NCBI GenBank assembly: GCA_903840355.1
Contig: CAIMFJ010000008.1
Span: 62,001 to 126,000, forward strand
Direction of reading: 5' to 3'
Length of the DNA stretch: 64,000 nucleotides
DNA from: an uncultured Opitutia bacterium
Lineage (GTDB): Bacteria; Verrucomicrobiota; Verrucomicrobiia; Opitutales; UBA953
In this document: one piece after another, positions 26,929 through 34,768 of the stretch
Position numbering within the stretch: position 1 is the first letter of the stretch
Layout of the letters: the number at the start of each line of letters is the position of its first letter
Program-made: the position numbers and the translations under genes
The notes under the pieces: generated by a model
Told to the model about the DNA's origin: nothing
What the model saw: only the letters and a program-made list of their open reading frames with translations
Databases searched by the model: none

Positions 26929-27174
26929 ATGGCCAATATCAAAGCTAACAAGAAGAGCGTGCGTCAGACCGAGCGCCGCGCCGTCCACAATAAGATTGTT
27001 CGTACTCGCCTGAAATCCCTCGTGAAGGGCATCGTCGCGGGTGCTTCCCCTGAGTCCGCAGCCCAAGTGGCTTCGGCTGCCGACAAAGCTGCTAAGTCTG
27101 GCGTGATTCACCCTAACAAGGCGAATCGCATCAAGGCTCGCTTGGCTAAGAAATTAGCGGCGGCCAAGAAGTAA
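26929..27174 (+). CDS. rpsT: 30S ribosomal protein S20
   Basis: S20, an 81-residue, lysine-rich, helical 16S rRNA-binding protein: MANIKANKKSVRQTERRAV at the N-terminus and GVIHPNKANRIKARLAKKLA at the C-terminus are diagnostic. It stands alone with a terminator behind it. A TTGACT hexamer lies at 26889-26894, 34 bases before the ATG, with no good -10 at normal spacing. The leader gctattacctcac has no Shine-Dalgarno site. The 119 bases between the response regulator and rpsT hold nothing else that I can identify. Confidence 0.97.
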   Translation: MANIKANKKSVRQTERRAVHNKIVRTRLKSLVKGIVAGASPESAAQVASAADKAAKSGVIHPNKANRIKARLAKKLAAAKK

Positions 27175-27194
27175 TGGGGCGCGTTGGTCCCAAC

Positions 27195-27225
27195 AACCCC
27201 GTCGCCGATGCGTCGGGGTTTTTTT
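27195..27225 (+). terminator. Intrinsic terminator of rpsT
   Basis: Stem aaccccg/cggggtt (27195-27201 with 27214-27220), with an internal mismatch and two more pairs, followed by T residues to 27225. Confidence 0.85.
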
Positions 27226-27277
27226 GTTTCTCACGTTGAGCACGGTTAACTCCATCGGCTTCCCGAGCGGGCTCCTC

Positions 27278-28033
27278 ATGGAGACGCCGTTACGCATCCC
27301 CATCTTGGCAACGGGCCAAGGCTGGATCGCCCTCGATAAGCCCGCCGGCGTAGCTCTCGATGATCACCCTTGGCAAAATCAAGCCCCGCACTTGGTCGGG
27401 GCCCTGCGCGTTCAACTTGCCCAACAAAAACCTGAAATCGTCAAATTAGGGCTCACCGAACCTGGAGCTGTCGTGGGTCCCGAACCCGAAGCAGCTGGTA
27501 TCTCGATTATTGCGGATCGTACCAGCGTCCTCAGCGCATGGCGCGAAGCCGTCGGCTCGGGTGCTTTCGTCTTTCATTTTGAATTCATCGCCCGCACTGA
27601 AGACGCCCCTGAAGATGGCGGGCTTTGTGATTTACCCATCGGGATGGACGACGCGGAACAACGCGCCTTCGTCTCCCATAAACATGGCAAACTTGCGACG
27701 ACCCGTTTTGAAGCAGGGCGAGCCTGCGGGCGCTGGAGAATCTGGACCGCACACACGCCTTACCATCGCCGTGATCAAGTACGCCTACATGCGGCTGAAG
27801 CCGGCTTACGCATTGCCGGAGAACTTAAATACGGTCGCTCTGGAAGAGTCACCCTGACTGACACCACGCCACGAGGGCGTTTAAATAAAGGCGAAGACAA
27901 GCCCCTCCATCGCGGTCTGTTATTACGACTCGCTCGGCTCGAAGGTAAAGTAAACGGGCAAGTGATTGCCGTCACCGCTCCGCGGCCTGATGATTTTGAG
28001 ACCGTCGTAAAGCGTCTATCTCGCGGAATCTGA
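27278..28033 (+). CDS. RluA/RsuA-like pseudouridine-synthase homolog with altered active site
   Basis: A 251-residue protein that follows the pseudouridine synthase layout: WIALDKPAGVALDDHPW (motif I region), HKHGKLATTRFE, HTPYHRRDQVRLHAAEAG (as in HTGRxHQIRxH), LRIAGELKYG and LHRGLLLRLA. At the place where active enzymes have RLDxxTSG it reads VVGPEPEAAGISII, so the catalytic Asp and preceding Arg are missing. It is probably catalytically dead or changed. Start at 27278 gives a natural N-terminus; a TTG upstream would read into the rpsT terminator. It converges, with no gap, on the flavin reductase gene. Confidence 0.7.
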   Translation: METPLRIPILATGQGWIALDKPAGVALDDHPWQNQAPHLVGALRVQLAQQKPEIVKLGLTEPGAVVGPEPEAAGISIIADRTSVLSAWREAVGSGAFVFHFEFIARTEDAPEDGGLCDLPIGMDDAEQRAFVSHKHGKLATTRFEAGRACGRWRIWTAHTPYHRRDQVRLHAAEAGLRIAGELKYGRSGRVTLTDTTPRGRLNKGEDKPLHRGLLLRLARLEGKVNGQVIAVTAPRPDDFETVVKRLSRGI

Positions 28034-28645
28034 TTAGTTGCGGGGCGAAGCCAAAGTAAAGCGCTCCACCGTACGCACATAACCATCAGGACTATTCAAA
28101 CGTCCAATGGGCACATAATTGGCATAGTTAACATGCCAAGTGTCGGGATGGGCTACCCCCTCGCGTACATGCGCCAATAGTAATTCTAAAACCACTAACC
28201 GATTTTCGCCATAGCGGCGAATGTCCATCACCCGGGCCTCTAACGCCACGGGACAATCGACAATAATGGGAGGCCGCACCAGTTCAGCGGGACGCGTGCG
28301 TAGGCCAGCAAAAGTGATTTCGCTCTGCCCTGGCGGCAAACTGCGAGCACATTGCACCATGGCTTGGGCCACGGGTTCATCGCAAAGGTGAATCACGGCC
28401 TCGCCATTCTGCATCAAATTCGCAGCCGTGTCTTTGGGCGTCCCATCATCGCGATCACCCGGAGCCAAAACTGCCATGGGAGGCTCCGTGCCCATGACAT
28501 TAAAAAACGAAAAGGGTGCAGCGTTGACGTTGCCTTGAGCGTCGAGGGTCGTGACCAAGGCAATCGGACGCGGCACCACAAGGCCGGCTAAGAGTTTATA
28601 AGCTAAGCCACCGGCATTGGCCGTGAGATCGAAACGTAGACTCAT
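28034..28645 (-). CDS. Flavin reductase / FMN-binding split-barrel protein
   Basis: A 203-residue member of the flavin-reductase-like (flavoredoxin) family: an FMN-binding split barrel. Motifs seen are YKLLAGLVVPRPIALVTT, the FMN contact NAAPFSFFNVMG, and KDTAANLMQNGEAVIHL, all typical of the group. It probably reduces FMN with NAD(P)H or serves as an FMN protein. It is the last gene of the minus-strand operon ileS-dksA-like-lspA and overlaps lspA by 4 bases; its stop touches the stop of the convergent pseudouridine-synthase-like gene. Confidence 0.85.
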   Translation of the reverse strand: MSLRFDLTANAGGLAYKLLAGLVVPRPIALVTTLDAQGNVNAAPFSFFNVMGTEPPMAVLAPGDRDDGTPKDTAANLMQNGEAVIHLCDEPVAQAMVQCARSLPPGQSEITFAGLRTRPAELVRPPIIVDCPVALEARVMDIRRYGENRLVVLELLLAHVREGVAHPDTWHVNYANYVPIGRLNSPDGYVRTVERFTLASPRN

Positions 28646-29229
28646 TTTAAAGGGGCCTGATCTTCTCCAGCGTGCGAGGCAATGGCTGCCCGACGAGTGG
28701 CATCATGACGATAAGCCAATAAGAGATAAAGCCCCACGCCGACACAGATACAAGCATCCGCGACGTTAAAAGCGGGAAAGCGATAATAAGGCAGGTGGAT
28801 ATCTAAGAAATCCACCACCAGCCGACGCATGACCCCTTGAGCATCCGTCCATCCAAACAAACGATCATGCACGTTCCCCAGAATACCCCCCACGAATAAT
28901 CCGAAGGCCCATTGACCGCCGGGAAGCTCTCGCAACAAGGGACGGCGACTCCACCACACAAAGCCTAAGACCAAGAAAGCGAGAATTAGCAGGAATGGCT
29001 GTACTTGGTATTGTGAGCCCATGCCCCAGGCTGCGCCCTTATTCCCCACGTGTACCAACCAAAACCAGGACGTTAAATGAATGGGCAACTGCTCAAGGTT
29101 TTCCTCAAAGTAGGTGCCAAAAGGAATATGGTGGACCACCAGATACTTGGACCACCAGTCGAGGGCAATCGACAGGAAGGCCACGATCCAAAACGTCCGA
29201 TAAGATCGAAACCTAGCGAGCATGTTCAA
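28642..29229 (-). CDS. lspA: Lipoprotein signal peptidase (signal peptidase II)
   Basis: Inner-membrane aspartyl peptidase that removes signal peptides of lipoproteins, 195 aa with four helices. Conserved blocks: HVGNKGAAWGM (normally NxGAAFS), GGILGNVHDR, then the catalytic Asp140 in VVDFLDIHLP and Asp158 in FNVADACICVG. It lies 5 bases after the DksA-like gene and two genes after ileS, the common ileS-lspA linkage. At least one lipoprotein substrate is encoded in this window (18032-18322). Confidence 0.93.
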   Translation of the reverse strand: MNMLARFRSYRTFWIVAFLSIALDWWSKYLVVHHIPFGTYFEENLEQLPIHLTSWFWLVHVGNKGAAWGMGSQYQVQPFLLILAFLVLGFVWWSRRPLLRELPGGQWAFGLFVGGILGNVHDRLFGWTDAQGVMRRLVVDFLDIHLPYYRFPAFNVADACICVGVGLYLLLAYRHDATRRAAIASHAGEDQAPLK

Positions 29230-29234
29230 CGGAC

Positions 29235-30407
29235 TCAGCTGTCGCTGGGTTCGTCTTCGCCGCCACCACCACCAGTGCCAAAGCCCACTTCGTCACTGAT
29301 TTCGCCCAAGGGATTACCAGCACCCCGACGGCGGTGTGCCCGACGATTGCGTTCTAGTTCCTTTTGACCATCTAAGGAATAACGCGTAAAGGGTACGGCC
29401 ATTAAACGTGCATGAGGAATGGGCTTCTGCGTAATTTCGCAAATCCCATAGGTCCCGCGCTTCATACTTTCAATCGCATCGGCAATATCCTTGAGTGCTT
29501 CTTGCTCGTTAGAAATGAGCGACAACGCAAAGTCGCGATCAGCCGTGTCCGTGCCGGCATCCGCCAAATGCTGCGAATAACCCGAAAGGTCTCCGGCATC
29601 ATCTTTACCATTTTTCTTCAAAGCTTCTTCCGAGTGGAAAGCGACGCCCTTCTGCAAGGCTTCACGCATGTCGACGAGTAAGCGGTAGTAGCGACGGAAT
29701 TTTTCGGGAATCTGTTTAGACTCTTCAATCGGATCGCCGCCGGTCTTGGAAAAATTACCCCCCAGTAAATCGTCAATCGATGCCGCCGCGACATTATGAG
29801 TGCGCGTGCCTTGGCTACGAGCAGCGGCGGCGGCTTTCTCGCGAGCCTTACGCTCTTCTTCAGGCACCCAAAGGTTTAACTTAGAGCCAGCCTTTTTGCG
29901 GGTCGCCAAGTATTCCTTAACATCAGCAATCGTGTAAAACTGCAACTTGGGACGGGGAACCACCACCAAGGCATCATCATCTCCCTTATCCTTACGGTGT
30001 TTATCTAAAAGATGTTTTTGGGCTTCATGGGTTGCTTTGCTTTCCTCTGATCCCTTTGCAACTCCCTTGGCTTTATTACCAGTAGCTGACTTATTTCCAG
30101 CTGCCTTAACTTCTGCGGCCTTACTGGTGCCAGACTTGCCTTTAACCGGTTCAGGGGACTTCCCTTTCCCGGTAGTAGGCTGCTTAGTGGGCATGGTGGC
30201 CTTGGTGAGTGCGGTTGCCTTAGTGAGTGTCTTAGCAGATGCACCCTTGGCAGTCGTGCCTCTAACTTCAGGTTTTTTAGCCGAGACGGGCTTGGTCGGG
30301 GCTGCCTTGCCTACCTTGGACGGAAGAACTTTTTTCTTATCCACTGACGCCGCCTTAGATGCGGGACCTTTGGCTTTGGACTTAGAGGAGGGAGTTTTTT
30401 TGGACAT
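29235..30407 (-). CDS. DksA/TraR-like protein with long basic histone-like N-terminus
   Basis: A 390-residue protein in two parts. Residues about 1-145 are low-complexity, rich in Lys, Ala, Ser, Thr and Pro (SKSKAKGPASKAASVDKKK and similar), like histone H1-type tails. The C-terminal half is a DksA/TraR module: helical hairpin with the acidic tip DTADRDF (DPVDRA in DksA), then GTYGICEITQKPIPHARL and PFTRYSLDGQ where DksA has its zinc finger. Only one of four zinc cysteines remains. It may bind RNA polymerase through its secondary channel, with the tail binding nucleic acid. Embedded in the ileS-lspA operon (gaps of 6 and 5 bases). Confidence 0.82.
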   Translation of the reverse strand: MSKKTPSSKSKAKGPASKAASVDKKKVLPSKVGKAAPTKPVSAKKPEVRGTTAKGASAKTLTKATALTKATMPTKQPTTGKGKSPEPVKGKSGTSKAAEVKAAGNKSATGNKAKGVAKGSEESKATHEAQKHLLDKHRKDKGDDDALVVVPRPKLQFYTIADVKEYLATRKKAGSKLNLWVPEEERKAREKAAAAARSQGTRTHNVAAASIDDLLGGNFSKTGGDPIEESKQIPEKFRRYYRLLVDMREALQKGVAFHSEEALKKNGKDDAGDLSGYSQHLADAGTDTADRDFALSLISNEQEALKDIADAIESMKRGTYGICEITQKPIPHARLMAVPFTRYSLDGQKELERNRRAHRRRGAGNPLGEISDEVGFGTGGGGGEDEPSDS

Positions 30408-30413
30408 CGAGGA

Positions 30414-33233
30414 TTAAAGAGTTTGGTATTTTGCGAGAAGGACTTCCCGGCAACGAGGAGATACCATACCGAAACGGCCGGCGTCCACAAGTGCGGGAAA
30501 GTATTTCCACGAACGGGGGCAACGGACCCCGGGGGCTTTCATAGCCTTGATTTCCAAATTGGCACCCTTTTGAGGCACTAAAGTCACCGCCGAGAGCACC
30601 CACATATCTTCTAGCTCCGCCTGACAAGTGGTCAAAAGCACGAAATCAGGGTCTTGCGGATCACCCGTGACGACGGCGGCCGCATCGAGTGATAGGCTGA
30701 TTTCCCCAGCTTGGCGCATCTTCTCTAACTGGACATTTACCTGGCCGACCAAGACCTGCAAGCGCTCTACTTTAGTGTGGGCATCTAAGGCCTTCTCATC
30801 TTCCCAAGCCGCCGGGATGGTGGGCCAATCTTCGAGGTGGATGCTCGTGGTCGCCCCATACTCCGTTTGTGTCTGGAAATGCGACCAAGCTTCATCCGCC
30901 GTCATCGACAAGAAGGGAGCCAAAAGCTTAAGGTAAACTTCTAAAACTTGGCGCATCACCGTCTGCGACGAACGGCGAAGCGGGTCATTCGGCACCGTCA
31001 CCTGCAAGCGATTTTTGAGGACCTTGAAGTAGGTGGCTGACAAGACATTAGAAGTGAAATTAGCCAACGCGGCCTTCGCTTGGTGGAACTCGTAGACTTC
31101 CGAAGCCTCGGTGACAGCCCGCACGAGTTTGGCTAATTCAACCAAGACCCAACGATCAATGCGCTCGCACTGAGCTAACGGTACGGCATCGGTAGCGGCA
31201 TTGAAATCACTCGTATAACCTAACAAGAAGTAGATGGTGTTGCGGAACATCCGATACTCTTCGCTGATGTTCTTAAAGATACTGTCCGCCACGGGCACAT
31301 CTTTCTGGAAGTTCTGCGAGGCCACCCAAAGGCGCACGATCTCGGCACCGTAAGTCTTCACGTAGACATCGGCAGTTTGCGGCTTCGCGTCGGACTTCGA
31401 AATCTTTTCGCGCTTTTCATTCACCACGAAACCGTGCGTGACCACGGCCTTGTAGGGCGCGGCGTGTTTCACGGCGACACTCGTCCACAAGGACGACTGG
31501 AACCAGCCACGGTGTTGGTCGGAGCCTTCGAGGTATAAATCAGCGGGCCAATGCAAGTCAGGGTGCTTAGCACAAACCGCTAAATGGCTCGTCCCGGAAT
31601 CGATCCACACATCTAAGGTGTCTAAACCCTTACGTAAATCCTTAGGCCAAGCAGTAGGCACAGGAGCCCCTTCCAGCAAGGTTTCGACGGACGAGGCCCA
31701 CCACCAATCGGCACCGTGTTCGGCAACCTTTTGGGCGACGTGGCGGATGACGCCGGCATCCAAGTAGGACTCTCCTGTAGAAGGAGAATAGAAAGACGGA
31801 ATCGGCACGCCCCAAGCACGTTGACGCGAGATGCACCAATCTGGGCGGGTCGAAACAGCCGCGCGAATACGGTTTTCACCTTCAGCGGGAATCCATTGGA
31901 CTTTTCCAATCGCATCCAAGGCCGCGTTGCGCAGGCCATGGCGATCCAAGCCGACAAACCATTGGTCCAAGGCACGGAAGACAACGGGGGATTTAGAACG
32001 CCAGCAGTGAGGGTAAGAATGCTTCAAGCCCTGCACCTTGAGCAGGTGGCCGCTTTCTTTTAGCAGTTCCAGCACGGCGATATTGCCAGGATTTTTGCCT
32101 TCCACTTCTAACACCGAAACCCCGACCAAGCGAGCGGGCACGCGACCGTCATCGACATACGTGCCATCATCTTTCACGGGACAATAAACTTCTAATCCAT
32201 ACTTCACGCCAGTGTGGTAGTCTTCTAAACCGTGACCCGGAGCCGTGTGCACACAACCCGTACCGGCTTTATCTTCAACGTAATCCGCCAAGACGATGGG
32301 CGCATCGCGCTCGATGAAAGGGTGACGCGTCACGAGACCTTCTAAAGTTTTGCCTAGACCACGCCAGCCATCCACGGCATCCGTTAATTCGCAGGCTTGC
32401 ACGAAGCTATCACGCAAAGCGGCTGCGACTAAGAACGAGCGGCCCCCATGGCGCACTTCGACATACTCCAAGGCGGGGTTAACCGCGATGGCCAAGTTAG
32501 CAGGCAACGTCCAAGGCGTGGTGGTCCAGATTACCACCGAAAGCGGGTGAGCCGCCGTGATACCGCGACTGGCAGGATTGGGCACGGGGAAGCCGACCCA
32601 GATCGACGTGGAACGTTTTTCCAAGTGTTCCACTTCGGCTTCTGCCAAAGCGGTCTGACAAGGGATGGACCAATACACTGGCTTCTTGGAGCGGTAAACC
32701 AAACCCCGATCCACAAAGGTCGCAAAGGATTTCAAGATCTCTGCTTCATAGCCAGGATCCATCGTCCGATACTCCGACTTCCAATCAGCCAAGATGCCGA
32801 GGCGTAAGAATTGTTCACGTTGCTTCTCGATAAAGGCTGCCGAAAAATCTGCACAGGCCTTACGTACCCCCAAGGCATCTAAAGACTTCTTCGAGGCCTG
32901 GATTTCTTTCATCACCTTAAACTCGATAGGCAAACCATGACAGTCCCAGCCAGGCACATAAGGCGTGCGCCAGCCCCGCATGGATTTATAACGCAAGATC
33001 GTATCCTTTAATAATTTATTTAAAGCGGTACCGATGTGGACGTCGCCATTGGTGAACGGCGGACCATCGTGAAGCACGAAGACCGGGCAACCCTGGCGCT
33101 TGGCTTGAATTTGCTCATAGAGACCGCTTTTGGCCCAGTGTGCCACGCGGACAGGCTCCCGCTCCACCAGACCAGCTCGCATCGGAAAGCCGGTGGTGCA
33201 TTTATTTAAAGTATCTTTGAAATCGATTTCCAT
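30414..33233 (-). CDS. ileS: Isoleucyl-tRNA synthetase
   Basis: Class I aminoacyl-tRNA synthetase, 939 aa. HIGH motif in GPPFTNGDVHIGTALNKLL, the editing (CP1) domain with VVIWTTTPWTLPANLAI and DYVEDKAGTGCVHTAPGHG, KMSKS as KREKISKSDAK, and an anticodon-binding region. The C-terminus GVRCPRSWKYFP ... VSPRCREVL keeps two of the four cysteines of the usual zinc finger. It heads the operon ileS-dksA-like-lspA-flavin reductase. The 5' leader (33234 onward) contains two alternative hairpins. Confidence 0.96.
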   Translation of the reverse strand: MEIDFKDTLNKCTTGFPMRAGLVEREPVRVAHWAKSGLYEQIQAKRQGCPVFVLHDGPPFTNGDVHIGTALNKLLKDTILRYKSMRGWRTPYVPGWDCHGLPIEFKVMKEIQASKKSLDALGVRKACADFSAAFIEKQREQFLRLGILADWKSEYRTMDPGYEAEILKSFATFVDRGLVYRSKKPVYWSIPCQTALAEAEVEHLEKRSTSIWVGFPVPNPASRGITAAHPLSVVIWTTTPWTLPANLAIAVNPALEYVEVRHGGRSFLVAAALRDSFVQACELTDAVDGWRGLGKTLEGLVTRHPFIERDAPIVLADYVEDKAGTGCVHTAPGHGLEDYHTGVKYGLEVYCPVKDDGTYVDDGRVPARLVGVSVLEVEGKNPGNIAVLELLKESGHLLKVQGLKHSYPHCWRSKSPVVFRALDQWFVGLDRHGLRNAALDAIGKVQWIPAEGENRIRAAVSTRPDWCISRQRAWGVPIPSFYSPSTGESYLDAGVIRHVAQKVAEHGADWWWASSVETLLEGAPVPTAWPKDLRKGLDTLDVWIDSGTSHLAVCAKHPDLHWPADLYLEGSDQHRGWFQSSLWTSVAVKHAAPYKAVVTHGFVVNEKREKISKSDAKPQTADVYVKTYGAEIVRLWVASQNFQKDVPVADSIFKNISEEYRMFRNTIYFLLGYTSDFNAATDAVPLAQCERIDRWVLVELAKLVRAVTEASEVYEFHQAKAALANFTSNVLSATYFKVLKNRLQVTVPNDPLRRSSQTVMRQVLEVYLKLLAPFLSMTADEAWSHFQTQTEYGATTSIHLEDWPTIPAAWEDEKALDAHTKVERLQVLVGQVNVQLEKMRQAGEISLSLDAAAVVTGDPQDPDFVLLTTCQAELEDMWVLSAVTLVPQKGANLEIKAMKAPGVRCPRSWKYFPALVDAGRFGMVSPRCREVLLAKYQTL

Positions 33234-33250
33234 ATAGAAGGAGCGGTAAA

Positions 33251-33279
33251 ACCCTGCTTTTCCCTAAAAGTTTCAGGGT
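33251..33279 (-). promoter_or_regulatory. Possible alternative-hairpin leader of ileS
   Basis: On the minus strand ACCCTG (33279-33274) can pair with CAGGGT (33256-33251), after which four T residues and the ileS start codon follow. The same CCCTGA can instead pair with TTAGGG in between, so the two hairpins exclude each other. This could be an attenuator, but the first stem is short with a long loop. It is not a T-box: no specifier loop or TGGN motif is seen. Confidence 0.2.
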
Positions 33280-33367
33280 CGCAGAGGCTGAACGGGAAGC
33301 GACTTATGGCAAGAATAGAGATGAAGGAAAATCGACGGGATTGACAGCAGGACCAAGAACCGCACGA

Positions 33368-33640
33368 ATGAAAGACATGGATAATTTAAAGCCCAAGTTA
33401 ATCACCAAACAGGCCGTCTTCATCGACCTCGCCCTGACCTTGGTGTTTTTCGTTTGGATGACCTCCATTCTGAAGAACCACGTGCCTTGGGTCGAAGCTG
33501 GTGAAACCGCCGTGTTGCTCGGGGCTGCCTACTGTGCCGCCTGTCTCTCGGGCGTCTTCTGGATGGCCCTCTCGTTCTTCCGCATCACCCTTGCGGATCA
33601 GATTCTGCAGAAGGCGATTCAAGCCAACGAACGTCGCTAA
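33368..33640 (+). CDS. Small hypothetical inner-membrane protein
   Basis: About 90 residues with two transmembrane helices: AVFIDLALTLVFFVWMTSIL and, after a short loop (KNHVPWVEAGE), VLLGAAYCAACLSGVFWMAL. Both ends are charged. I do not recognise the family. Start is uncertain: ATGs at 33368 and 33377 are both suitable, and one further upstream at 33341 is less so. It is divergent from ileS and ends at a terminator shared with the convergent secreted protein. Confidence 0.65.
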   Translation: MKDMDNLKPKLITKQAVFIDLALTLVFFVWMTSILKNHVPWVEAGETAVLLGAAYCAACLSGVFWMALSFFRITLADQILQKAIQANERR

Positions 33641-33663
33641 TTTAAGTTCCCCTTCGACTGCCG

Positions 33664-33690
33664 AGGCCGACTTTCGTCGGCCTTATTTTT
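33664..33690. terminator. Intrinsic terminator (shared by convergent genes)
   Basis: An 8-bp stem aggccgac/gtcggcct (33664-33671 with 33676-33683, loop tttc) followed by a T-rich run. It overlaps the end of the minus-strand gene. Confidence 0.8.
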
Positions 33691-34765
33691 TATTCGAAGG
33701 TGCCGCCAAAGCGTCCGCCACTTCGCGACGCAATTCTTCGGCCAAAGTGCGCTCAATTAAGTAATCCGCCCAAATCTTATCCAGTTCGGCAGGCGAGGCG
33801 GTGTTAAAACGCTCAAGCCACGTACCAAAAAGTCTCCACGCATTATGGTATACCGGGTTCTGACGCAAAATCTCGCGACGCAAGGAGGCCAACTTGGCAT
33901 CCACCGTCGCCTTCACCACCGGCAAATCGCGGTGCGCTAACACGGCCGAACCAGAAATCGCTACATCCCCTTTGCCAAAATCAAAAACGAAACGCGTTAA
34001 GTCATCCAAAGCAATGGCCGACTCCATCATCCCCAAACTCACTGCCGGGCGCGTCCGTAATAAATCAGCCCGATGGACCAACCACCAAGACTCAGGGTCT
34101 TTGGCTAAAGCATGGATGTACTTCAGCGCGGACTGACCTTGGGCCGCGTCAATCAACACCCGGTAAGCCTCGCTCCCAAATTTACTCTCACGATGCAGGG
34201 CTCTCCAGAATAAGAACGCTTCGCGATCCGAGGCCCGTCCTTGCAGGATATCTGACACCTTAGCGACTGGCTGACTCAGCCCTTCGCGGAACCAAAAATC
34301 AACCATCGCAGGTCGTAAGAGTGCCAAGGTTTCGGCAGCCAAGGCCTGCTTCACCCAAGGCTCAAACGCATCCACAGGCTTGCCGCCTGCGATCGCAGCG
34401 CGTGCCAACCAAGTCACCGCCGCCGCCTCTGCACAACGCTGCGGGGCTTGCTCATCCTCGGTGACGCGCACGACCACCAAAACTTGCCCACCTGCGAGGC
34501 GGGCTTGGATATCCGCAAAATTTTTGAGGTCGGCAATTTCCAGGCGAGCCACGGGCGGGGGTAATTCCGGCATCCCGAGGTTGAACTGCAAGTAGCGTTG
34601 CAAAGCTTCGCAATGCGCCGCGACGAAACTTACTTGCGGTAATTTTTCGCCAAACACATGGGCAAGCGGCGTTTCATTTACAAACACCCGCGGCGGCTCG
34701 ACCACGGTTGGCTCCGGCGGAGTGGCCGCGGCCAACCACAGACATGTCGCCAACACTTTTAGCAT
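33683..34765 (-). CDS. Hypothetical secreted protein
   Basis: A 360-residue exported protein: signal peptide MLKVLATCLWLAAATPPEP, then an alpha-helical, Ala/Leu/Arg-rich body. Features seen are a conserved-looking WLARAAIAGGKPVDAFEPWV, FLFWRALHRESKFG and a C-terminal charged helix (EELRREVADALAAP). I recognise no enzymatic motif. Its start lies 3 bases after the coiled-coil protein stop, so it is almost certainly co-expressed with that gene and with trpS. An envelope role together with the coiled-coil protein is inference. Confidence 0.72.
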   Translation of the reverse strand: MLKVLATCLWLAAATPPEPTVVEPPRVFVNETPLAHVFGEKLPQVSFVAAHCEALQRYLQFNLGMPELPPPVARLEIADLKNFADIQARLAGGQVLVVVRVTEDEQAPQRCAEAAAVTWLARAAIAGGKPVDAFEPWVKQALAAETLALLRPAMVDFWFREGLSQPVAKVSDILQGRASDREAFLFWRALHRESKFGSEAYRVLIDAAQGQSALKYIHALAKDPESWWLVHRADLLRTRPAVSLGMMESAIALDDLTRFVFDFGKGDVAISGSAVLAHRDLPVVKATVDAKLASLRREILRQNPVYHNAWRLFGTWLERFNTASPAELDKIWADYLIERTLAEELRREVADALAAPSNKK

Positions 34766-34768
34766 AAA

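Noticed and set aside
29947-30417. Plus-strand hydrophobic reading frame of 156 codons
   Set aside because: Antisense of the Lys/Ala-rich tail of the DksA-like gene; the repetitive Leu/Val/Pro composition is a strand artefact.
33234-33367. A T-box riboswitch upstream of ileS
   Set aside because: No specifier loop, no conserved AG bulge or TGGN antiterminator sequence is visible; only short alternative hairpins are present.
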